Assembly: GCA_002706685.1 (NCBI GenBank)
Contig: PALV01000002.1
Span: 248,001 to 312,000 of the forward strand
From: Gammaproteobacteria bacterium
GTDB lineage: Bacteria > Pseudomonadota > Gammaproteobacteria > Pseudomonadales > Pseudohongiellaceae
Length of the DNA: 64,000 bases
Direction of reading: 5' to 3'
A model generated the notes under the pieces. The model worked only from the letters and a program-made list of their open reading frames with translations, did not search any database and was not told the DNA's origin. Each line of letters starts with the position of its first letter. The stretch's first letter is position 1. The translations under genes and the position numbers were made by a program. Of this stretch, positions 31,325 through 38,755 are shown piece after piece.

Positions 31325-33327
31325 TGTTAGTAGCCATCAAGACGCCAGAGCAGGTAACGCAGGATCGGCAAGCCGAACAGCGCGCGCGTCTTGAAAATGA
31401 ACGCGCCATGCAGCGCCAGTCCTCTGTAGTTGATCACCTGGCTGGCCACGTCCGAAAGTGCTGGCAGATCGCCAAACACGATCGTTCACGGCTCAATGCC
31501 CGGCTGCTTAACTGTCTGCGCCGCAGAAGGGGTGAGTACAGCGCTGAGAAGCTGGATGCGATAAGGAAGCAGGGCGGCTCTGATATTTTCATGATGGTAA
31601 CCGGCAGCAAGTGCCGTACAGCAAAGTCATGGCTGTCTGACCTGTATTCCCCGGTCGGCGATCGCCCGTTTACGCTCGAACCTTCCCCGGTTCCGGATCT
31701 ACCCCCGGAGGTCATGCAGCGATTGGTAGCTGAGGCAGTGGCTGCAGCGCAGGAATATGGCCTTGATGAAAAGACCACGCGTGAAATGCTGCACAAGCAC
31801 CGCGATCGTCTGATGTCAGAGTTGCACCAGGATGGTGAGGACCGCGCTGAGAAGATGGCTGACGCGATTGCGGACATGCTGCTTGATGCTGGCTGGCGTG
31901 AGTCTTTCGATGAATTCCTCGATGATCTGGTGACCTACCCATCGGCAGTCATGAAAGGCCTGGAATTTCGCAAGGTGAAAACGCTGCAATGGCTGAAAGG
32001 TCAGGATGGCGGTTTCCAGCCAGCACCAGGACACAAGATATGCGCGAAGGTTCGCCGCGTGTCTCCGTTCCGTGTGTATCCATCACCCAGCGCAGGCTCA
32101 GACATCGAGGGCCACTGGATGATCGAACACCATACGCTGACCAGAAGCGATCTGTCCGCGATGCGATCAGCCCCTGGCTATAACGGCGAAGGCATTGCCA
32201 TGGCGCTGTCCCATTATGCAACGGGAGGCCTGCGCGAATGGATGTGGAACGAAACTGAGCGTGCGCAGCTGGAAGGGCGCAGCTTGATCCACAATACCGA
32301 GGATATTGACGCCTTGGAGTTGTCAGGCTCTCTGCGTGGCCAGACCCTGCTGGACTGGGGCATGAGCGAGCAGAAGATCACGGACCCCAACGAAGAATAC
32401 GCCGTGTCAGTGATGATCATCGGCAACTACGTCATCCGGGCACTGATCAATCCAGACCCTGCCGGCAAGAGTGATTATTTCAAAGTGAGCTGGCAGGCGG
32501 TCCCTGGCTCATTCTGGGGTGAAGCGCTGCCTGAGATACTGGCAGACTGTCAGGACACCTGTAACGCCGCTGCACGCGCTCTGATCAACAACATGGGCTT
32601 TGCCTCTGGTCCGATGGTGTGGGTGGAGAATGACCGCCTCGAAGCAGGCCAGAACGTCAATGAAATGTATCCGTGGAAGGTGTTTCGCTCCAACAGCTCC
32701 CCCAACGGCGGCTCAGGGCAGGGTATCGGATTCTTCCAGCCTGACAGCAATGCCAGCGAGCTGATGACAATCTATGAGCGCTTCAACCGATACGCAGACG
32801 ACATAACAGGCCTGCCGTCTTACGCACACGGTTCAGATCAAGGCGCAGGCGCTGCCAAGACTGCCAGCGGGCTTTCCATGCTGCTCAACGCGTCGAGCAA
32901 GGGCATTAAGATGCTGATCCGCTCGATAGACATCTACCTGATCGAGCGACTGGTGGCCAAGTGCTACAACCACCTGATGCTTTACAGCGATAACCCGGAC
33001 ATCAAAGGCGATCTCCGGCCGAAGGCGCGCGGCAGTGAGTCGCTGGTACACAAAGAGCAGGCTCAGCTGAGACAGCAAGAGCTACTGCAGATCACCGGCA
33101 ACCCGATTGACATGCAGATCCTCGGCCTCGAAGGTCGTCGCGAAATGCTTGGCGAGGTACTTAAAACAGGATCTCTGCCAGTCGATCGCATGCTGCCAAC
33201 TGCCGAAGAACTGCGCGAACGGCAAGCGGCTGAAGCCAAGAAAATGATCGAGGCCGAACAGCAAAAGATCAACGCTCAGAATCAGCCAAAGGTGCCAGAT
33301 GCTCCAGCGATACAAGCTACTGCCTGA
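31324..33327 (+). CDS. Portal protein (podovirus type)
   Basis: A 667-residue portal/head-tail connector. Segments such as SPFRVYPSPSAGSDIEGHW, PVPGSFW-like QAVPGSFWGEALPE and DDITGLPSYAHG are characteristic of P22/podovirus-like portals, and the C-terminus is a long helix. It forms the dodecameric ring through which DNA enters and leaves. ATG 31324 overlaps the preceding stop by one base. The following gene begins inside its 3' end. Confidence 0.88.
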   Translation: MLVAIKTPEQVTQDRQAEQRARLENERAMQRQSSVVDHLAGHVRKCWQIAKHDRSRLNARLLNCLRRRRGEYSAEKLDAIRKQGGSDIFMMVTGSKCRTAKSWLSDLYSPVGDRPFTLEPSPVPDLPPEVMQRLVAEAVAAAQEYGLDEKTTREMLHKHRDRLMSELHQDGEDRAEKMADAIADMLLDAGWRESFDEFLDDLVTYPSAVMKGLEFRKVKTLQWLKGQDGGFQPAPGHKICAKVRRVSPFRVYPSPSAGSDIEGHWMIEHHTLTRSDLSAMRSAPGYNGEGIAMALSHYATGGLREWMWNETERAQLEGRSLIHNTEDIDALELSGSLRGQTLLDWGMSEQKITDPNEEYAVSVMIIGNYVIRALINPDPAGKSDYFKVSWQAVPGSFWGEALPEILADCQDTCNAAARALINNMGFASGPMVWVENDRLEAGQNVNEMYPWKVFRSNSSPNGGSGQGIGFFQPDSNASELMTIYERFNRYADDITGLPSYAHGSDQGAGAAKTASGLSMLLNASSKGIKMLIRSIDIYLIERLVAKCYNHLMLYSDNPDIKGDLRPKARGSESLVHKEQAQLRQQELLQITGNPIDMQILGLEGRREMLGEVLKTGSLPVDRMLPTAEELRERQAAEAKKMIEAEQQKINAQNQPKVPDAPAIQATA

Positions 33328-33595
33328 AGAGCGGCCACGCCTTCAGTTTCTGCAGGCGCTGGCCAGGCTAAAACAAACAGATGATTTTCAACTGCTGGTC
33401 GACGTGCTGCATACAGCGCAGAGAAGCATCGACCGCAGCAACCGAAAAGCCGCAGCACCCGAATTCCAGTGGAATCAGGGCGCTTCGCAATTCCTTGAGG
33501 AACTGCTCGAAACCATCGGCGAAGCCGAACAAATGGGCAGGGACTTGAGGAAGCAAATCGAGAGACAGGAAACACCGCAGGTCGGCGGCTTCTAA
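33299..33595 (+). CDS. Small protein after portal
   Basis: A 98-residue helical protein (RPRLQFLQALARLKQTDDF, EELLETIGEAEQMGRDL). It overlaps the portal by 29 bp, which supports real coupling. Homologous small genes occur in this position in related podoviral clusters, but no role is known. No gene is seen in the 93 bp that follow. Confidence 0.65.
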   Translation: MLQRYKLLPEERPRLQFLQALARLKQTDDFQLLVDVLHTAQRSIDRSNRKAAAPEFQWNQGASQFLEELLETIGEAEQMGRDLRKQIERQETPQVGGF

Positions 33596-33688
33596 GCGCT
33601 CTCACAAACCACCAACCGAAGAATACCAGCACAGGGCAACTCACTCTGGGGTGAACACTGCGTACCTGACTGGCTCAGAGGAAATTTT

Positions 33689-34687
33689 ATGTCCCGTAAA
33701 CCCGAATCAGTAAGAAAACAAGCAGAGGCAGCAAACGCCACGATCAAAGCGTTGGGCAACACTGCGCAGGGCGATGACCAGCCCATCGACGCAACTGCTC
33801 AGCCCGGCGATCAGGCCAAGCCGCCAGCAGAAACACCGGAAACGGCTTCTGTCAGCGATCAACCAAACCCCGATGACAAGCGACTCGACAAGCCTCTGGG
33901 CAGCGAGGGCGACCCCTGGGAACAGCGGTACAAGATACTGCAAGGCAAGTACAACAAAGAAGTGCCTGACCTGCATGATCAAGTGCGAAAGCTGAAACAG
34001 GAAGTCGGCCAACTGCGTGAGGCTGGAACAGGCGCTGATAGCCAGGAGCTTACCCGCCTGCGTGAAGAAAACGCCAAACTCAAGCAGGAGCAAGAGTCTG
34101 CGTCGAAGCCCGCGCAAGGCAGTCCGGATCTGGATGCTCTTCGTGAGCAATACCCCCCGGATCTGGTGGACGGCATTCTGGCGATCGTCAAAGGCATGGT
34201 TGCACCGCTGGAGCAACGCGTCGATAGCGTTGACCAGACAGTTTCTCGAACCAGCAAATCCAGCAATGTAGACCGGCTCAGGAGCAAGCTCAAGGAAAGC
34301 GGCATCGACTTTGATCAGGTGAATACCGATCCAGTCTTTGTCCAAGACTTCCTGGGTGAACTGGCTCCGTACTCGTCCCAGACGAAAGGCCAACTACTGC
34401 AGGAAGCATTCGAGAGCGGTGACATCAATCGCGCTGCTCAATTCTTCATTGATTATTCGGGCAATCGGGGGAGTGCTTCTGGCGCTCGCGACCCTAAAAG
34501 CCAAATCGACGAGCATGTAAGTGTGCATACGCCCGGCCAAGGCGGTACGCCGTCAACCGCTGGCAACGTGTGGAACGAACACACTATCGCGCAATTCTAC
34601 GATGACAAGCGCCGGGGCAAATACACCCCGGAGGAAGCGAAAGCGCTGGAGGCTGACTTATTCGCCTCCATGAACCGAGCAGGATAA
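33689..34687 (+). CDS. Scaffolding-protein candidate
   Basis: A 332-residue hydrophilic protein: disordered Pro/Gln/Asp-rich N-terminus, central coiled coil (DLHDQVRKLKQEVGQLREA) and a helical C-terminus. Such a protein directly upstream of the capsid gene is almost always the capsid scaffold. AGAGGAAA precedes the ATG. The role is inferred from composition and position. Confidence 0.75.
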   Translation: MSRKPESVRKQAEAANATIKALGNTAQGDDQPIDATAQPGDQAKPPAETPETASVSDQPNPDDKRLDKPLGSEGDPWEQRYKILQGKYNKEVPDLHDQVRKLKQEVGQLREAGTGADSQELTRLREENAKLKQEQESASKPAQGSPDLDALREQYPPDLVDGILAIVKGMVAPLEQRVDSVDQTVSRTSKSSNVDRLRSKLKESGIDFDQVNTDPVFVQDFLGELAPYSSQTKGQLLQEAFESGDINRAAQFFIDYSGNRGSASGARDPKSQIDEHVSVHTPGQGGTPSTAGNVWNEHTIAQFYDDKRRGKYTPEEAKALEADLFASMNRAG

Positions 34688-34735
34688 TCCAGCCCGGCAC
34701 TCATGCAGGCTCATTAAAATTTTAAGGAGCCAATC

Positions 34736-35665
34736 ATGGGTTTTCCAGTCGATACCGGAGTAGCCAACTACTCCAGCACTGGTGCCAATAACACCAGTAA
34801 ATTCATCCCTCAGGTGTGGAGCGGCAAGCTCGTTGAGAGCCTGTACGATGCCACAGTGTTTGGTGAGATTGCCAACACTGATTATGAGGGCGAGATCAAG
34901 GCGCATGGTGATGAGGTAATCATCCGTACCGTGCCTGCGATCACCATCCGGAACTATGTCAAAGGTCAGACTCTGACCTACGAACAGCCGGAGTCACCAA
35001 ACGTCAGCCTGAAAATTGACCAGGGCAAATACTTTGCCTTCAAGGTCAACTCAGTCGATAAGTACCAGTCAGATCTGAATCTGATGGACGACTGGGCAAC
35101 TGACGGCGGTGAGCGCATGAAGATTGCCGTGGACACGGACATCCTGGGCACTATCTACACCGACGCGCATGCCAACAACGCTGGCGCAACTGCTGGCCGC
35201 AAGTCAGGCAACATCAATCTGGGTGTTGATGCAACACCTCTGGCGCTGACCAAGGCCAACGTCATTGATGCGATCGTTGACTACAACACTGTTCTTGACG
35301 AGCAGAACGTGGCTGAAACTGGCCGCTGGTGTGTTATCCCCGCTCGTATGGCTGGCCTGATCAAAAAGTCAGACCTGAAAGATGCCAGCATGACAGGTGA
35401 TAACCAGTCGATCCTGCGAAACGGCCGGATCGGCATGATTGATCGCATGACCATGTATATCAGTAACAACCTGAGTGTTGCGGCTGGTAAGTGGAACGTC
35501 GTTTTTGGCCATAAAGCTGGCCTGACCTTCGCGGGGCAGATCACTGAAATGGATGAAATCGACAACCCCAATGACTTTGGTCGCCTGATCCGTTCACTTT
35601 TTGTGTACGGCTTCGAAGTGATCAAGGCTGAGTGCATTGGTCACTCGGTGGTCACCTTGTCGTAA
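34736..35665 (+). CDS. Major capsid protein
   Basis: A 309-residue protein with segments typical of podoviral HK97-fold capsids: FIPQVWSGKLVESLYDATVF at the N-terminus, GDEVIIRTVPAITIRNYVKG, KYFAFKVNSVDKYQSDLN and GRWCVIPARMAGLIKK. Strong AAGGAG precedes the ATG, and a terminator follows, as for a highly made protein. Confidence 0.9.
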   Translation: MGFPVDTGVANYSSTGANNTSKFIPQVWSGKLVESLYDATVFGEIANTDYEGEIKAHGDEVIIRTVPAITIRNYVKGQTLTYEQPESPNVSLKIDQGKYFAFKVNSVDKYQSDLNLMDDWATDGGERMKIAVDTDILGTIYTDAHANNAGATAGRKSGNINLGVDATPLALTKANVIDAIVDYNTVLDEQNVAETGRWCVIPARMAGLIKKSDLKDASMTGDNQSILRNGRIGMIDRMTMYISNNLSVAAGKWNVVFGHKAGLTFAGQITEMDEIDNPNDFGRLIRSLFVYGFEVIKAECIGHSVVTLS

Positions 35666-35680
35666 GTGCAAGGAACTTGA

Positions 35681-35706
35681 GGGGCGGGGAGACTTGCCCC
35701 TTTTTT
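35681..35706 (+). terminator. Terminator after the capsid gene
   Basis: GGGGC and GCCCC (35681-35700) followed by six T residues. It could set a step down in expression after the capsid gene. Confidence 0.75.
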
Positions 35707-35733
35707 AATTTCACTCCATAAGAGGAAATCGCT

Positions 35734-36249
35734 GTGAGCAAAAAAACAACGGGCAAGCCGTCTGCTGCTGCCGCTGCAAAAGCTGCTCAGCAAGCCGAAG
35801 CTCAATCCACTGAATCAGCAAAAAAATCCGAGCAGGCGTCTGCGAAAGCGGTAGAAACGATGCAGGGTAATACCACGCCTGAAACATCACAAGGCGCTGG
35901 CGAAGCGATCAAGGATGTAGCTAATCAGGAAGCCCTGAATTCGACCAATGAACAGGCTACGGATACTGAAAGTGAGGTCGCTCAGACTTCCGAGTTTCGA
36001 AATACCTACCATGAGTCCGAAGCGGCACAGGATCCTGAGCCCAATGATGTGCCGGTCCCACCTGTCACAGTCGCTGCCAAGGCGCAATCTCAGAGCCAGC
36101 CTGACCCGGAGCCGCAAGACTTCGAGCCAGTGACAGTCGAGAACTGCACCCACTTCCAAAGCAAGAATGGTCGCGTGTTCCCGGCAACTGAAGTCCTGCG
36201 CCGACTCGCTCGCCGGCAGGATCTCAAGCCCGTCAATCTCGCAGAGTAA
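35734..36249 (+). CDS. Low-complexity head-region protein
   Basis: A 171-residue protein rich in Ala, Gln, Glu and Ser and mostly disordered, with a short ordered C-terminus (HFQSKNGRVFPATEVLRRLARR). GTG start with AGAGGAAA upstream. Position after the capsid suggests a minor head component. No family recognised. Confidence 0.6.
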   Translation: MSKKTTGKPSAAAAAKAAQQAEAQSTESAKKSEQASAKAVETMQGNTTPETSQGAGEAIKDVANQEALNSTNEQATDTESEVAQTSEFRNTYHESEAAQDPEPNDVPVPPVTVAAKAQSQSQPDPEPQDFEPVTVENCTHFQSKNGRVFPATEVLRRLARRQDLKPVNLAE

Positions 36250-36262
36250 GAGTTAAACGATC

Positions 36263-36949
36263 ATGGGCACAGTCAAGGTAACGGAGGTTGTCGGCCAGGC
36301 AGCATACATGCTGACCGACGAGGGCAACGTCCGATGGACAAAGCAAAAGCTATTGACGTGGTTCAACGAAGCGCAGCGCGCTCTGGTGTCACGTCGCCCG
36401 GATACCCTGGCTGTCAATGAATCGTTCAAATGCGCAGCAGGCGTGAAGCAGCAGATCCCTGATATCGGGGTACAGCTCATCGACATCGAACGCAACACGA
36501 ATGGCAAAAACATAACGCAAGTCGAAAAGCGCCTGCTCGATAACCACGTACCGGACTGGGCTGCAGAAGATCAGAGCGTCACTGCTCAGCACTTTATGTT
36601 TGATCCTCGCTACCCAAAGATTTTTTATCTCTACCCGCCTGCAAAAGAGGAGATAGAGGCAGCCGGCGAAACTCCGGCTGTGCCAGGCACTGAGCTGGAA
36701 ATCGTCTATACCAAATGCCCGGATACGGTTGCGATCACCGATGAGCAATGGAATGCGGACAACACAACCATCGAGGTTGATGACGTTTGGGCGAACGCTC
36801 TGCAGGAGTACATTCTCCACCGAGCATGGGCGAAGGATTCAGAAAGCGCAGGCAACCAGGCACGGTCTAACGGTCACTTCCAAACCTTCCGGATGATGAT
36901 CGGCGATATTACTGAGGCTGATGCTGCAATAACGGCGGACGAAAAATGA
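36263..36949 (+). CDS. Head-tail connector-like protein (DUF6682 type)
   Basis: A 228-residue protein starting with VTEVVGQAAYMLTDEGNVRWTKQKLLTWF, a helical bundle typical of podoviral adaptors annotated as DUF6682. Such proteins attach below the portal. The central part contains beta strands (FYLYPPAKEE) and the C-terminus is helical. Overlaps the next gene by 4 nt. Confidence 0.75.
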   Translation: MGTVKVTEVVGQAAYMLTDEGNVRWTKQKLLTWFNEAQRALVSRRPDTLAVNESFKCAAGVKQQIPDIGVQLIDIERNTNGKNITQVEKRLLDNHVPDWAAEDQSVTAQHFMFDPRYPKIFYLYPPAKEEIEAAGETPAVPGTELEIVYTKCPDTVAITDEQWNADNTTIEVDDVWANALQEYILHRAWAKDSESAGNQARSNGHFQTFRMMIGDITEADAAITADEK

Positions 36950-37560
36950 ATCTTGATCAGCTGATACCAGTACTGAAAACCTATGTCAGCGGCTGCCCTC
37001 AACCCATCATGCGCGAAGAGTTACGCAGATCAGCCCGCCGATTTTTCGAGCGCAGCACAGTATGGCGTGTTGATGTCTATGTCGGCATTGGTGCGGGGAT
37101 GGATTACGCCAATTTGAAGCTGCCAGAGGCCACCATGCAGGTTTCGATTGTCCGCGCTCAGCTGACCGACGATAAAGACCCGCTTAACCCGGCACCTGCT
37201 GGGCTTAACTGGGCATCGACTGAGCGTGGTAAACCGAAATTCTATAGCGCTGACCGGCCCGGGAAGATCGGCTTTTTCCCGCTTCCCAACGACACCCACA
37301 GCTGCAAAGTGAGAGTGGCTGTCAAGCCTGAGCTTGGATCCCCTGTCATTCCCGACGAGCTGGGCGATATGTACGGCGAACTGATCGCTGAGGGCGCCGC
37401 AGCCAGCATCCTGAGTATGCCGGATGCCGACTGGTACAACCCCAAGCAGTCCGACTTTCATAGAGCAAACGCCGATCGCGGTATCGTCGAAGCGCGCACC
37501 AAAGTCGACATGGGCTATAGCAACAATGGCGGCCGTGTGTACGGCGGACAATTCATCTGA
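36946..37560 (+). CDS. Tail adaptor-like protein
   Basis: A 204-residue protein (LIPVLKTYVSGCPQPIMREELRRSARRFFERSTVW) of a type often following DUF6682 adaptors in podoviral tails. The start helices probably contact the connector ring, the middle is beta-rich (FYSADRPGKIGFFPLP). Role inferred from order. Confidence 0.7.
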   Translation: MNLDQLIPVLKTYVSGCPQPIMREELRRSARRFFERSTVWRVDVYVGIGAGMDYANLKLPEATMQVSIVRAQLTDDKDPLNPAPAGLNWASTERGKPKFYSADRPGKIGFFPLPNDTHSCKVRVAVKPELGSPVIPDELGDMYGELIAEGAAASILSMPDADWYNPKQSDFHRANADRGIVEARTKVDMGYSNNGGRVYGGQFI

Positions 37561-37571
37561 GGTAATCAACA

Positions 37572-37928
37572 ATGCCTACCGCACTGACGTTGCCGGACAT
37601 TGAACGCGGCGACACGATTCCGTTCACCTTCAATTTTGATGATGGCGCAGCCGCGCTGGATATGCGCGGCAAGACGCTGATCTTCTCAATGAAGCTGGGC
37701 GCCGCCATGGACGATTCGAGCGCTGCCCTGACCAAATCAGTGTTGCACCCGATCAACGCCCCAGACGAGCAGAAGGGGACAATCAGCTTCCAGCTGGAAA
37801 AGAGCGAAACCGCGAAGCTGATCCCGTTCGCTGACTACGATTTCTCCGTGCGAATCATGACACCTGGCTCCCCGGAAGATATTGAGACCACCTATTTCAA
37901 CGGCACTGTGCCGGTAAAGGACTCCTGA
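37572..37928 (+). CDS. Small beta-sandwich tail protein
   Basis: A 118-residue protein with the layout of an Ig-like or BppU-N-like fold (LPDIERGDTIPFTFNFDDG, GKTLIFSMKLG, YDFSVRIMTPG). It precedes the coiled-coil and fibre genes and may anchor them. Its last base is the first of the next ATG. Confidence 0.6.
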   Translation: MPTALTLPDIERGDTIPFTFNFDDGAAALDMRGKTLIFSMKLGAAMDDSSAALTKSVLHPINAPDEQKGTISFQLEKSETAKLIPFADYDFSVRIMTPGSPEDIETTYFNGTVPVKDS

Positions 37929-38755
37929 TGCCTACGATCAACGTCACCGTCGATGCGGGCGGAAATGTCGTCAATGTCGCCATGCCCACTGGTTCGGCAC
38001 TTCTCGACTCACTTACCGCGCAAGCAACGGCAGCGAAGAATCTCGCGGAAGGTTATGCGGCCGACGCAGGCAATCACGCAGCAACAGCCGAGACTCACAA
38101 AAACGCCGCTCAGACAGCTGACACGTCATCTGCCAACAACGCTGCCCTGGCGCTGGCCCGTCAGCAAGCTGCTGAGACGGCCGCAGCTACAGCTACCACG
38201 AAGGCGAACGAAGCGGCAAACGACCGCAGCCTGGCACAAAGTGCTGCAACCACGGCCACGCAAAAGGCTCAGGAGGCCACGGACGAGCGAATTCTTGCTG
38301 GCCAGGCCGCTGCATCTGCAGCCGATGACGCGCAGGCTACCGCAGCTGACAGAGTGCAGACCGGACAGGATCTCGCGGCAACCACTGCAGCTAAGAACAC
38401 GGCAGTGGGCGCTGCAGGCACGGCGACAACCCAAGCAGGTGAAGCCGCTGATTCTGCTACCGCTGCAGCAGCGAGCAAGACGCAGACGGAGACCCTGACG
38501 GCTCAGGCGCTCGTTCACAAGAATGCCGCTCAGCAAGCTGCATCTGATGCTGAAGGATTCAAAACCGAGGCCGTGAATCAGTTTACTGCTCTCAAGAATC
38601 AGATGGTCAGCGAGTCGGAAGCAATCAAGACCGACACCACCACCATCCTGAATCAGACGATCGCCGTGCGCGATGAAGTGGATGTCTTTCTGATGTCCCA
38701 AGCATCCGCAATTATCACTCTTCAGAACTACCATGCACAGGAGCTGCTGCCATGA
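37928..38755 (+). CDS. Ala-rich coiled-coil tail fibre stalk
   Basis: A 275-residue protein; residues 25-240 are an Ala/Thr/Gln-rich heptad repeat region (AAKNLAEGYAADAGNHAATA and many variants), which is typical of trimeric fibre stalks. Its end overlaps the large fibre gene by 4 nt, and that protein begins with the same kind of repeats, so the two may form one fibre. Confidence 0.7.
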   Translation: MPTINVTVDAGGNVVNVAMPTGSALLDSLTAQATAAKNLAEGYAADAGNHAATAETHKNAAQTADTSSANNAALALARQQAAETAAATATTKANEAANDRSLAQSAATTATQKAQEATDERILAGQAAASAADDAQATAADRVQTGQDLAATTAAKNTAVGAAGTATTQAGEAADSATAAAASKTQTETLTAQALVHKNAAQQAASDAEGFKTEAVNQFTALKNQMVSESEAIKTDTTTILNQTIAVRDEVDVFLMSQASAIITLQNYHAQELLP